This document shows, piece by piece, positions 10,898 through 22,668 of a DNA stretch of 64,000 nucleotides. The DNA comes from Camellia lanceoleosa (lineage: Eukaryota > Streptophyta > Magnoliopsida > Ericales > Theaceae): contig CM045762.1 in the NCBI GenBank assembly GCA_025200525.1, positions 189,807,154 to 189,871,153 of the forward strand. The letters are read 5' to 3'. The notes under the pieces were generated by a model. It ran no database searches. It was not told where the DNA came from and saw only the letters and a list, made by a program, of their open reading frames with translations. Numbering within the stretch: position 1 is the first letter of the stretch; the number at the start of each line of letters is the position of its first letter. The position numbers and the translations under genes were made by a program.

Positions 10898-12447
10898 ACC
10901 TACTCCATTTCTTTTCTACATTTTTCTTATAAATTGAACCACTCATTTCTTTCTTCCTTATCTTTTGTTCGTCTCTCTCTCTCTCTGTTACTCTGTTTCA
11001 TCTCTCTCTCATATTGTTTTCCCTCTTAATTTGTTTATAACACAAATATTGAGTTTAGATATGGAAGTATTTAGATTGAGAATAAATAATTTTACAAAAG
11101 AGAAAAGTTTTATATTTTATTAAACTTAATCCGCATTTATTTGGAGATTTATGGAGCAATTTCAAATTATCAAAGTGATGGTGAGGGAGGAGATTATTTT
11201 GAGATAATTCAGGTAGTATATAATATGCTTCCCTAAATCTCTTTGCAAAGAGTTCTATTTTAATTATTCCCAACTTGTAATCCTTTTGATTATTGTGATC
11301 ATTAATAAATTCTATGAAATTATTTATTGTTGATTCGTTGATTATTCTAGTCATTTGATAAAATTCTGTGGAGATATTTTGTGCTAGAAATGATGATTTA
11401 TCTAACTGAATGACGTGAAAATATTCTGTACATGGGTCGAGTGCAGCGACAGAGCCACTAAGGCCTAAGGGGGTCACATGCCCCCACTAAACTTACAATA
11501 TTTAAACTATTTCTCATATAGATAAAGATTATGTATTATGTATCCTTTATAAAATTATAATAGTGACCCTCTTTAAATTATGTAAAACCTTTTTGCTTTT
11601 TTAAAATTTTAAAAATTCTCTATTTTATTATTTTGATTATTCTTTTCACTTTTAATTGATAGGTCCAGGCATGAATTTAATCAATTGATAATTCATTTCT
11701 TATTATGAAATTTGTTTAGTTGCTTATTTCTCCTCATTGTGGGACACTTTTTTTTGAGTTGATAGGAATGAGCTTATTGATTATTTGGTTCATAGAATTT
11801 AGTTATTGAGTGGATTTATAAATCACATTAATGTAAATCTCAGGATAATTCTAATAAAAATATAAACATAAATGTATAAGTTTAATAATATCTCCGTGTT
11901 ACTTGTTATGGAGGAAAAAAATTCAATGTTGTGATTAATGTGTGCCCCATCTACATTGAATTTCTGGCTTCGCCACTGGTCGAGTGGACCCTGCCAATAA
12001 GCTTGAACTAATATGCCTGGATAAATAGTTGTGCTTGGATGAGATGAGTAAAGCCGGTCACTGGTCATGTACTGAGTAGGATCGAGTATTTGGCCTTGGA
12101 TAAATTATCATAAGTGATATTATTTGTTTGAGTAGTTTGGTAAATTACTTGTTGTTATCGAATCATTGGTGCAACGTTATACATTATTGATTTATTTTGT
12201 ATCCGAACTTTGTATTCCTGTCATATTGTATACTTCCTTAATTAATTTATTTTTTAGGTGAGTAGCGATTGAAGCAATAAATGAATTATTGAGCTAGAGA
12301 TTCTGGGCCCCACCACTATTATTATATTTGGAGATTTGTATAAATTATATTTTAAGGACATTTGTGTAATTTTCTTTTATAGAGAAAATTTGTATATTTT
12401 TTAGGTTGATTTAATGTATTTAACGGCCTGAAAAGTGGGGCGTTACA
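10898..12447 (+). other. Possible decayed LTR, interrupted by a hAT element
   Basis: The stretch holds a TATA-like TATAAATTG near 10929 and a CT-rich leader (10970-11015). It ends in GGGGCGTTACA at 12447, the ending used by the TATAG...TTACA LTRs. No matching start or TSD was found, so this is a tentative assignment. ORFs inside it have no recognisable domain. Confidence 0.35.
11444..11978. mobile_element. Non-autonomous hAT element
   Basis: 535 bp bounded by the perfect 8-bp direct repeat GTCGAGTG (11436-11443 and 11979-11986). The ends are CAGCGACAGAGCCA and, reversed, CAGTGGCGAAGCCA, imperfect terminal inverted repeats with the CAG...CTG tips usual for hAT. The interior is AT-rich and non-coding. 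Confidence 0.85.
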
Positions 12448-12657
12448 CTGTCTTGCCAATTAAATTATACCAATATTAGTTATATTGAAGAAGTATAATT
12501 ATAAAATTAGATAATTTAAATAATAGCACTTCAGTGTAAATACTAATAGAACAAAATATTACATTAATTAAGTTATAAAAAGAAATTAGTGTAAAACTTA
12601 ACGACAATCAATTAGAAATTTGTTGGCTACATATTTTGTAAAAGCCAGTTACAATTC

Positions 12658-12793
12658 GACACGTGGCGAAGCAAGGGTAATATAGGAAGGCTGCTTAAGT
12701 CTTCGATCCTGATCGTACACGTGGCGATGAATATTGGTTCTCACGTGATCTGAGTAACACTGGATCAGTAAAGAGATACAAGGTGACGTGGCC
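12658..12793 (+). promoter_or_regulatory. ACGT-core (G-box/ABRE-like) cluster in Tat U3
   Basis: Four ACGT-core sites within about 135 bp, 150-290 bp upstream of the TATA box: GACACGTGGCG (12658), GTACACGTGGCG (12715), TCACGTGA (12741) and TGACGTGGCC (12784). CACGTGGC is the plant G-box/ABRE core bound by bZIP and bHLH factors. All four recur in the 3' LTR. Stress or ABA control of the element is an inference. Confidence 0.65.
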
Positions 12794-12945
12794 CCAACGG
12801 TTGCTCATATTCAAATTCAAATACAAGAGGGAGGCTTAACTGCAAGTGATGGCGTAGTGGAACTACTTCTAAGGCAGCATGATCAGCAATCATGGAGAAG
12901 CAGTTCGACGGTTTGAAGTGCAGTTCAAAGGTCATCTTTGATGAG

Positions 12946-12954
12946 TATAAATAG
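12946..12954 (+). promoter_or_regulatory. TATA box of the Tat 5' LTR
   Basis: TATAAATAG, a strong plant TATA box, repeated at 30139-30147 in the 3' LTR. Transcription should begin about 30 bp downstream. Confidence 0.75.
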
Positions 12955-13414
12955 CAAGGAAGCCCCCAGAAAAAACCCCCAGACTCAGATCATACAAACC
13001 AGTCTTTACTTCATATTTTCTTTTCCAGTTTTACATTTCCTGCAATTTAAATACCTGCAATTTAAATACATGTTCTTTAAATACCCGCACTGCACTTCGA
13101 TTCATAGGAGTAGTTTCAAGTAGATTCAAGTAGGCTGTTGCTGTAAACCTCTTCGGGGCTGAGTTTGGACCATTGTAAGTGTTCATTTTAATGAAATACT
13201 TCGATTGTTCTTAATATTAAACTGTTATTTCTCTTAATTTCTCCTAAGTTAAGCCACCAGTAAAAGTCCTCTTCATTGAGGCTGAAAGAACTACAACACA
13301 ATCGTCTGATAATTGGTTGGCAATTATAATTTCTGTAAGGACTGATTGATCCTTGCTGGCACGCTCACATTTACTAAAATACCCTTCGAAAGCCAAAAAG
13401 CCAACATATATTTT

Positions 13415-13431
13415 TGGCACACCCAGTGGGA
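13415..13431 (+). other. Probable primer binding site
   Basis: TGGCACACCCAGTGGGA begins eight bases after the 5' LTR. TGG matches the CCA end of a tRNA primer, and the wording resembles Tat-type PBS sites. I did not identify the tRNA. Confidence 0.6.
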
Positions 13432-13442
13432 CTTAATTTAAA

Positions 13443-15215
13443 ATGGCTAGAAGAAGACGACAAGGAGAAAATGAACGTCTGGAAGAAGGCATAGAAGGAG
13501 AGGTAGAAATACCTAATCCAGAGGATAATGTGGTAACATATCCTGTGGAGACTCCCATGTTATCAGAACCTATGGTCGAACAGACCAGTACTTCTGGACA
13601 AGAACCATATGTTCATAATATTGGACGAAACCAAGGAATTGGACCATCCACCGTTCCACCTACTCAGCCAACAAATCCATGGGATGGCTTGGTAGATGCT
13701 ATGGGACAACAATTAATGAACACCATGGAAAGGTGGGCAACATCCTTTTTGGATCGAATGAATAACCACCAACTAACAAACACAAGACACACAGAGGAAG
13801 TTTTAAATGTCCCTCAGCAAAGATTGGCTAGAGATAAACAGCCTATGCAAGTTAATGGACAATCTAATGGTCAAACTAGTACTCAGAACTATGAAAGACC
13901 ATCGCCTCAGTCTTGGTATGAACCCATTTCGAGGCCTGTAGTAAGCCAAAATGCCTCAGTACTCAACAATGAAGCCACACAAGTTGGTGGATCTGCCCAA
14001 GTACAAGAAACTGGCATAAGAATGGTGGCAAATCCTATGTTTGAAGCCATACCCGGCACTAGGGGATATAATAATCCCTTATTCGAATATATACCCGGGG
14101 GGTTAGAGGGTTTTCCTGTAAATGGAAGGGACACAACACTTGTTCCAGCACCTTTCGCAGGTCCTTTTGCAGGACAGGCTCAAAGGGGTTACCCATACCC
14201 CCAATAGCAACCTGCACCACAGGGGCAACCAGTCCCAAATGTACCACTTTATGGACCAAGAGGACCACAGGCGCAAGTTTGTCCACCAAACCCTGTGTTT
14301 GTCCCTCCAGTAGTGGTTCAGCAAGCACAAAATATGGTCCCTAGGGACCAAATTGCTGATATTGTTAGGGAGATGTGTGGACCGATGGCTCGGGGGGTCC
14401 AGACTCCTGTATACAGAAAACCATACCCAGAATGGGTAGATAGGGTACATGAATACCCAAGAGGATTCAGAATACCAGATTTTACCCTATTCTATGGAAC
14501 TGGAAATCAGTCAACAGTAGAGCATATTGCTAGATTCGCTGCTCAATGTGGTGAATTCACTAATCATGACTACATGAAACTAAGATTATTTCCAAATTCC
14601 CTAACTGGGGGAGCATTTGTATGGTACATCAACCTTACACCTGGCTCCATTCAAAATTGGCAACAAATGGAAGAGGCATTTCATGCCCAATTCTTCCAGT
14701 CGGAGCCAGAGGTTTCTATGGCAGACTTGGCAAGATTGAGTCAAAGGCCTGAAGAAAAAGCTACTCAGTTTATTGCCAGATGCAAAAGGGCTCGAAATAA
14801 ATGTAGAGTCATCATACCAGAGCCAGAATTCGTAAGATTGGCTCAAAACGGTTTAGAGTTCAGGCTTCGAAAGAAGTTTGACTCAACTGAATTCAGGGAT
14901 TTGGTCGAATTAACCTATAAGGTGTCTCGATATGAAGCATTACTAGAGGAGGAACAAGACCGAAATAATGCTTCGTATAAGACGTATTATAGAGATCCCA
15001 ATTATGAGATCGATGCAGCAGAGATTGTGGGCAAAGAACCTGTAATCTGTGAAGCATTAATTCATAAGGATACAACCATCGACCAGCAGTTTAAAAAGAA
15101 AGACTTTCACATAAAGTACTCTTTTGATTTAACAAAAGCAAATGACATTTCTGATCATTTGCTTGCAGCCAATTTCCTTAAGTTACCAAAAGGAGTAACT
15201 GCCATCTCCAGATGA
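13443..15215 (+). pseudogene. Tat gag polyprotein, one internal stop
   Basis: Starts at ATG 13443, just after the PBS. The first 254 codons are Gln/Pro-rich and low in structure. The frame meets TAG at 14205-14207 and continues open to 15215. The second part carries the conserved gag core (YPEWVDRVHEYPRGF, TLFYG, YMKLRLFPNSLTGGAF, then QFIARCKRARNKC), about residues 330-480. The TAG lies in the context CAA UAG CAA, which partly resembles a leaky-stop context, although a simple CAG-to-TAG change is equally likely. Near 15200 the reading moves to the next frame by an indel. Confidence 0.85.
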
Positions 15216-17556
15216 ACTTAAAGGAAAAGTATACTGTAAATGGCATAATTCTTGGTCTCACTCGACTAAAAACTGCATTGTTTTTCGAGATAGGATCCAA
15301 GAGCAAATTCGGAAAGGTAGTTTGAAGTTCCCAGCCAAAACAGAAAAGGCCATGGGGATTGACAGTAACCCGTTTCCAGAAGTTGGAGAAAGCGCGGTTA
15401 ATGTGGTTGTACCAAACTTTCAGAATCTATCTCTGCAGGAATTGGAAGAGGTTAATGTGCAAATGCATATTGCCAACCAGACAACTGCCAAGAAGGAGAC
15501 TAGAAACCCACCAGTTATTGGACAAGGTTTCTCACATCAGAAGGAACACTCTGATGAAGAATTACTGGATGACGATTCTTTGGAAGCAGCTGTAGTGCAG
15601 AGGATGTGTCCCAGATGCAGACTAAGCTACTAATGGTTGAAAGGGCTTCCAGTTGATGGGAAGCAATACTACACGGATGTTCAGAGACATCCTAAGTCAA
15701 CCAACGCTTACAACAAAAGGCCATATCCGGGTAGTGACAGGCAGCGGCCATCAGTGGTTGAGCCTGCAATGGACATGATGCATGCTAAAGGCAAGAGGCC
15801 CTTACATGAGTCTAGGCCGCCCAACTATTACAGAATGGAAAGCAGCCATTCTGAAAGAAGACTGGAGAGAGGCTCATTTCATGGGATTAAAGCCAGGGAT
15901 TGGCCTCCTAAACCAGCTTCACGCAGGACAGAAAGTGACTACTTTCACCAAAGGTCTAAATCAAGCTCAAAGCATGAGGTCAGAGCCAAGCACATACCTT
16001 CACAGCCAGCTTCGAAGATGGCTTCGAAGGTCGAAAAAGGCAGTTCAACATCTGAGTCAGCAAGTTCGTGGGTACCTGGAGTCCCAGACTGGTTTGTAAT
16101 GCAAAGCAAACCTAGGGGACTGCCTGCTCGAAGAGATGTTGGAATCCAAGGCAGGATGGTCAAGCCTCCTTTGGTGGCTCCGAACAACTGGGTATTGCTG
16201 AAACACCCAAAGACAAAGGAACCAAATATGGTTCCAGTTATTTCCAGATCACAAAGGAGGAAGATTCAAGCAGTACACCCAAAGACCAAAGAAGATCTGA
16301 AAGAAAGTGGAGAGAGTTCTTCACTGGTCAAGGCAGAAGGTAAGAAAACTTCGAAGTCAGACCATACTCCAAAATCGACTCTACAAAGCAAAGTGGTTTG
16401 TAGCAGAGAACAGTTGGCCAAAGTTCATTCTGAACTAAAGGCCAGAGAGAAGTCTAGTTTGGCAGGGTTGGAGAAGGCGCTAATGGAAAGTGATAGCGAA
16501 ACGGAAGAAGAGATTAGCATGAGCCAAAAGAAGGAAATGGTAGAAGAGGAAATGTTCGAAGCCTTTATGGCTGAGCAAACATTCCTGACTGAAGAACCAG
16601 TTGAGAAGGATCCTTCGAAGGGATCAGTTATCAATGAAGCACCAGAATGCAGCATGGAGGATGCTGTTGAAAACACTGAGCAAGGTAGCCAAGAGGGGAA
16701 GAAGGTGCAGCCAGCCATCCAATTTGGCTCATTTCCCCCTGTATCAGTCAATATGGTACACATACTGCCTCATGAATTCCAGGCTGAAGATGAGGACCAG
16801 AGTGACCAAGACATGGATCCAATTCCTGTCTCTAGTGAAGAGTCACAAGTGAGTATGGTACAGGATGCTTCTGTAATGGCTACTCCAATGGAAACTGAGT
16901 GTGAAAGCGAGGAAGAGGTGAGCATCAACCTCTCATATCCTTTTGAATATCCCTCGAATTCCATGACCCAACATGTCAAGCCCTTGTACATCAAGACTTT
17001 TTTCGATGGAGTACAACTAAACCGAGTCTTGATAGACAATGGGGCAGCAGTTAACTTATTACCGAAATCTTCTTTGAAGAAACTGGGGAAAAAGAATCCC
17101 AGGTTGATCCCAACCAGCACAACCATCGCTGGCTTTGTTGGAGACAAACAGATGGCTCAGGGGATTTTACCCATTAACTTGAGTGTTGGAACCAGGGACT
17201 GTATGACAGCATTCTTTGTAATCGACAGTAATGCTAAATACAATGCCTTACTTGGGAGAGACTGGATCTACACTAACAAATGTGTGCCTTCCTTTTTGCA
17301 TCAGAAAATCATGATGGCTTTGGGAAATGGAGAGACAAAGGAGATCGATGCCGATCCTCAACCCTTCATAGCCTGTGCAGACTTTGCAGAGGCCAAGTTG
17401 TATATTGAGGGAGTAACACCGCTCAGTATACTGAGGAAAGCTGATGGCTCAGCCGAAGTGATGGCTGATGAGGAAGTGACACACCTGAAGCACTTGGTTC
17501 AAGAGAGTGCTGATGAAGAGATTGTCGTTAAGGATGACAATGATGCCTGGTTGTAG
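15211..17556 (+). pseudogene. Tat gag end and aspartic protease region
   Basis: Continues the polyprotein in the next frame. A cysteine/histidine motif (YCKWHNSWSHSTKNC) near 15230 is the Tat-type nucleocapsid knuckle. TAA at 15631-15633 is a premature stop. A long charged Lys/Glu/Ser-rich linker follows (15640-16950). The retropepsin domain then has its active site at LIDNGAAVNLLP (about 17028-17063) and the ALLGRDW block. The usual DTG/DSG triad reads DNG here, as in many Tat elements. Another frameshift near 17530 leads into RT. Confidence 0.85.
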
Positions 17557-19747
17557 GCAAAAGGATGAAGAACAAGAAGCCAAGTCTTTGGCTCTGGTTA
17601 AATTCTCACCATTGGATGTAAAAGCAATAGTCCAGAAAGTGCAGGAGCAAGAAAGAGAAGCCATGATAATTGGCTGTAAACAGGAGCAGCAACAGGTCAG
17701 AATTTTGACCCTTGGGAAATACTGTGCATTGGACATTGAGACAAAGGTCCAGGAGATACAGGAGGAGGATGCCTTATGGATAGATTTTGTCTATGAGGAG
17801 GAGGGTAAAGATGTTGAACTAAAGAACCTGGGAGCAGAACAAGGCGAGAAGGTTGCTTCGAAGAAAGAAGAAACCAAGCAAGAAGCTTCAATAAGTTCTC
17901 AGACACAAGACCCCTTAGAAGAAGTAAATTTAGAGGAAGGTTCTATACAACAACCCACTTATATAAGTGCTTGCTTGAACATTCTAGACAGAGACCAGTT
18001 GTTGGTTGTTCTGAAGAAATACAAAGATTGCTTTGCATGGTCCTACAATGAACTACCAGGATTGGATAAGTCATTAATAGAACATAGGCTCCCTATGAAG
18101 CCTAATTTCAAGCCATACAAGCAGAAACCAAGAAGAATGAGCCCAGAAGTAATTCAGAAAGTCAAGGAAGAGATTCTGAGACTACTCAAGGCAAGCTTTA
18201 TTAGGACAGCCAGGTATGTTGAATGGCTATCTAATATTGTACCTGTAGTCAAGAAGAATGGTAAAATGAGGGTATGCATCGATTTCAGAAACTTAAATCT
18301 AGCAACTCCCAAAGATGAGTACCCTATGCCTATAGTGGATCTGCTGGTAGACAGTTCAGCAGGGCATCAAGTTTTATCAATGATGGATGGCCACTCTGGT
18401 TATAACCAAATATGCATTGCAGAGGAGGATATCCACAAGACAGCATTCAGATGTCCTGGGAATATTGGCACCTTCGAATGGGTTAAAATGCCATTTGGTC
18501 TGAAGAATGCTGGGGCTACATATCAGAGGGCTATGAACACCATCTTTCATGATCTTATTGGAGGGTATCTGGAGTGTTATATTGATGACATTGTAGTGAA
18601 ATCCCAGTCCATGGAAGAGCATCTGTTTCATTTAGAAGCAGCCTTCGAAAGGATGAGAAAGTTCAAATTAAAGCTCAATCCCCTTAAGTGTGCTTTTGGC
18701 GTATCATTTGGAAATTTCTTGGGTTATGTAGTGCACAAGAAATGAATATAGATTGATCAGAATAAAGCCAAAGCCATCATTGAAGCCAAGCCTCCATCAA
18801 GTAAGAAAGAATTACAAAGGTTCCTTGGACAGGTTAACTTTCTTCGAAGGTTTATTTCTAACACTGCAGGGAAAACTAAAGTATTTTCTTCCTTGTTAAG
18901 GCTGAAAGATGAAGAGGAGTTTATGTGGACAGCAGAGCATCAAATTGCTTTCGAAGGGATCAAAGCCTACTTGGCTAAACCTCCAGTGCTGATGCCACCT
19001 AAGGGTGATAAGCCCTTGAAGTTGTACATAGCTGCAGCAGAAGATTCATTGGGAGCTTTCTTGGCCCAAGACAATGAAGAAGGCAAGGAGCAAGCTGTTT
19101 ATTACCTTAGTAGGTTTTTAAATTCTTGTGAATGTAAATATTCAGTTGTTGAAAAGCTGTGTCTTGCTTTGTATTTTGCTGCAATGAAATTAAGATATTA
19201 TCTTTTACCTACAACTGTCTTGGTAATTGCAACCACAGATTTGGTTAAATACATGTTATCTAGACCTATGTTGAGGGGAAGAATTGGCAAGTGGATACTA
19301 GCCTTATCAGAATTTCATCTAGAGTATGTCCCTCAAAGGGCAGTAAAAGGGCAAGTTTTAGCCAATTTTCTGGTAGATCATCCATCTCAAACAGAAAGCC
19401 AAGAGATAATGGAGCTTGGTATGGCTAATGTTGAGCCATGGCAGATGTGGTTTGATGGATCGAAAGCCAATGGCTTAATTGGAATTGGTGTTGTGATTAA
19501 ATCTCCACAGGGGGTAGAAACCACACATGGTTTCAGAGTGGACGAAGCCAGTTGTTCCAATAACCAGGCCGAATATGAAGCCTTAATAGTGGGACTAGAA
19601 ATCCTCATTGGATTACAAGTACATGCAGTTGACATATTTGGAGATTCTCAGTTGGTAGTTAACCAAGTGAAAGGGATTTTCAAGTGTCAAAGCATAAGTA
19701 TTCTGCCATATTATGTTGTTGCATTACATCTGCTTTCTCAATTTTAA
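17507..19747 (+). pseudogene. Tat reverse transcriptase and dual RNase H
   Basis: RT runs from about 17950. It has VKKNGKMRVCIDFRNLN, DGHSGYNQI, MPFGLKNAGATYQR and the YIDD active site near 18580, and copies element RNA into DNA. Two stops (TGA 18743, TAG at about 18749) interrupt it, then FLGQVNFLRRF resumes. The first RNase H (about 19010-19380) ends with EYVPQRAVKGQVLANFL. A second RNase H of archaeal type follows (FDGSKANGLIGIG, NNQAEYEAL, FGDSQLVVNQ; about 19440-19690). Two RNase H domains in tandem identify Tat. TAA at 19745 is a further premature stop in the same frame. Confidence 0.9.
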
Positions 19748-21205
19748 GTAGCAAATGTAACTCATGTTCCAAGATTCTTGAATAATAGAGCCAATGATGT
19801 GGCTCAGAAAGCTTCGAACTTCAAGAGAAGGGATAATGCCCAAAGGGACATAAGCCAGACAACATATCAGAAATTGATACCACCTTTGAATAAAAGGAAT
19901 CTGGTCTTGGAAGTCAATCATAATGACTTACAAGAACAAGATTGGAGGCATCCAATAATGCAATACTTAACTGGTCCATCTTCGAAGGCCAGCAGGAGGA
20001 TCAAATTACAGTCCATGCAGTATATGTTATATGGTAATGCTCTCTACAAAAGAGGGGGAGATGGCCTATTGTTGGAATGTTTAGGCCCAAAAGAAGCATT
20101 AACAGCTATGGCTGAGGTTCATGAGGGCATTTGTGGTGCCCATCAGCCTGGTGTGAAGATGAGGTGGTTGCTTCGGAGGCATTCCTACTATTGGCCAACT
20201 ATCCTTAAAGACTGCATAGAATATGCAAAGGGTTGCCAGGCATGCCAGAAGCATGGCACAATAAGGCATGTGCCCATAATTGATTTACATGCAGTAGTGA
20301 AGCCTTGGCCATTCAGAGGATGGGCCATGGATATGATGGGAAAAATACACCCACCCTCTTCGAAGCATCATTGTTTCATTCTAGTGGCTACTGACTACTT
20401 CACTAAGTGGGTCGAAGCTAAGCCATACAAGGCTGTAGACCAAACAGAGGTTATTGGGTTCATTAAAGATCTGATCCATAGATTTGGCATCCCACAGACC
20501 ATAACAGTTGATAATGGGACTGTGTTTGATGGGAAAATGGTGAAGTCTTTTGTAGCAGAGTTTGGAATTAGCCTTGTTAATTCCACACCTTACTATGCAC
20601 AAGCCAATAGTCAAGCTGAATCATCCAATAAATCTTTGAAAAAAGGAATACAAAAGGTTGTGGAGGATAATCCTAGGGATTGGCATAACCTATTGTTAGA
20701 TGTGTTATGGGCTTACAGAACCTCCCCAAGATCAAGCACAGGAGTTACTCCTTATGCCTTGGTATATGGGCATGATGCAGTTTTACCTGTGGAAATTAAT
20801 GTTAAATCTTTGAGGGTAAGATGCCAAGATTAGTTAGATCCTGAGCAGTACCATCAAAGTATGTGCTTGGAATTAGAAGGCATAGATGAAGCCAGGGTTT
20901 TGGCATTAAACAGCATTCTCTTCCAAAAGAAGAAAGCAGCCAAGAATTATAATAAGAGGGTTAAACACATTGGCTTTGATGAAGGTGATTTGGTATGGAG
21001 AACAATACTCCCAATAGGAATTAAAAGCCACAAGTATGGCAAGTGGTCACCTAACTGGGAAGGACCATATCAAATTCATAGGGTTCTGCCTTTTGGGGCA
21101 TATCATTTAAGGAATTTGAATGGGTATGTACATCCCAAAAAGATTAATGGCAGATATTTGAAGCCTTATTTTCCAACCATTTGGGAAACACGAGGGATAA
21201 CATAA
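19748..21205 (+). pseudogene. Tat integrase
   Basis: The same frame continues after the stop at 19747. The zinc-binding domain is HEGICGAHQ...CQACQKH (about 20120-20250). The catalytic core has MDMM (Asp, about 20330), VDNGT (Asp, about 20510) and SQAESSNKSL (Glu, about 20620), so the D,D,E triad is intact. TAG at 20831-20833 interrupts it. The C-terminal domain continues (GDLVWRTI, WEGPYQIHRV, LNGYVHPKKINGRYLKPYF) to TAA at 21205. The stop lies only 53 bp from the end of the antisense ORF, so the two genes converge. Confidence 0.9.
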
Positions 21206-22445
21206 ACATTAAATACAAAAATACAAGACTGCTCAAATGATAGACAAAATTTGTTCTTTTATAAAGAATTAAATACATTGTGCCACAGATTGGCCCAGAA
21301 ATCATTACAATGTCTTAATTGTTTTTGTACAGTGGATTTCCTAATACTAAGTGATGGAAACAATTGAATAGCTGCAGCCATGTCCCCTTTTCGATCAGCC
21401 AGCCCCTGGTTGGTGATGTGTAATTTGGTATCAGTTCGAACCAAGGCTTGGTTTACTGCAGCTAATTCCTCTTCAAGCTGAGCTTTCTTCTCCAACAGTT
21501 GGGTTCGAAAGTGGGAGGCAAAAGAGTGTTGTTCTTTCAGAGTTGATACTTCAGTATGCACTTGAGAGACAAAACTCTGGTCCCTAGCCAGCTTCTCATC
21601 CACAGCCTTAACAGCATGACAAATATTGAGATAGAAGTCAACAGTAGCTGCTGCCTAGGATAGATGGCTTGAAGCATTCATGCCAGACTGCTCAGCAATT
21701 TTGCAGCATTGAAGGAACCCATTTTTTATTATTGGCCTTTGCAGAGCCTCGAAGGGAATCCTTGAGAAAGAAATCAGCAGTTCTAGGCATGCGTCCATGT
21801 CTATCGAAGGTGTAAAAGGCTCGCTGCTGGAAGAAGGAAGACTCTCGAAAATTTCCAGTAAGGAGTCGGCCAAAGCTAATGGCTCAGCCTCAGCACTAAA
21901 TGTTGGAGAGGTAGAAGGTATGTCGAAGAGGCTAGCTAGCTTTCCTTCGAAGATGTCTACCTCATCCCTGGACATGAAGGGCATGGAGAGTGTTGTGGTG
22001 GAGGACACAGAGGACTGCATGGGGATGGGAGAAAATGATGGAGCATCTTTGGCAGCCTCTATGGTCTTAGCCACCAACGAGTCAAGTGAGGAGGGGCTGG
22101 AAGTAGGCATAGGTGATGAACCATGAATTGGAGAACTACCAGCACCCTCTGTGGGAGAATCAACTGCCATTGGGAATGGAGTGGCATTTGGAATTTCTGA
22201 GAAGGAAGGAGGAAGAGCAAGGCTCGAAGAAGAAGTAAACTGAGGCAGATCAAAAGTCAAAAAAGGGAGATATGGCTCCAAGCCAGGGAAAAGAGATGCA
22301 GGGATGCTTGTGTTCAAAGAGGGTATATCGAATGTAGGCTTGGAAAGTGGGAGCATGATTTAGATGGTTTTCACATGTTGCATCTGGTCAACTTCAACTG
22401 AAATCGAGGGAGGCCTTGCTGGGAAGATGAATGCAGTAGCTGTTG

Positions 22446-22532
22446 CTGCAAGAGGAAGAAATACAAGGGACTGTCAAAATTCAGTATTAAATGTTGACAA
22501 AGGAAAAACAGCGGAAGTGTGAAAGAAATTAC
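22446..22532 (-). other. Putative intron 2 of the antisense PMD gene
   Basis: Donor GTAATTTC and acceptor TTCCTCTTGCAG bound 87 bp on the minus strand, with a T-rich tract before the acceptor. The length is a multiple of three, and removal deletes the in-frame TGA at 22476-22474 while keeping the frame. The prediction is from sequence only. Confidence 0.6.
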
Positions 22533-22668
22533 TTGTTCCAGAGGTATTAACATGGATAGGAGAGTTGCGAAGGGAGTAATGTTCGGCAGTCTGTTGCCTT
22601 CTTGCCATTTCCCTTTGTGATGCATCAGCAACAACAACTTCTTCTCTTAGAATTTGCTGCTGCCGTCT

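Larger units (their letters stand above)
12621..13406 (+). repeat. 5' LTR of the Tat element
   Basis: 786 bp, starting TGTTGGCTAC and ending AAAGCCAACA. It is slightly longer than the 3' LTR (771 bp), mainly because a TGCAATTTAAATAC unit is duplicated near 13040-13070. U3 holds the ACGT-core cluster and the TATA box. Confidence 0.95.

Noticed and set aside
11055..11477. 140-codon minus-strand ORF
   Set aside because: AT-rich, no domain, and its 5' part lies in a hAT element end.
21797..22126. 109-codon plus-strand ORF (also 28779-29153, 29202-29444)
   Set aside because: Shadows of the antisense ORFs with Glu/Gly-rich complement of Ser/Pro codons.
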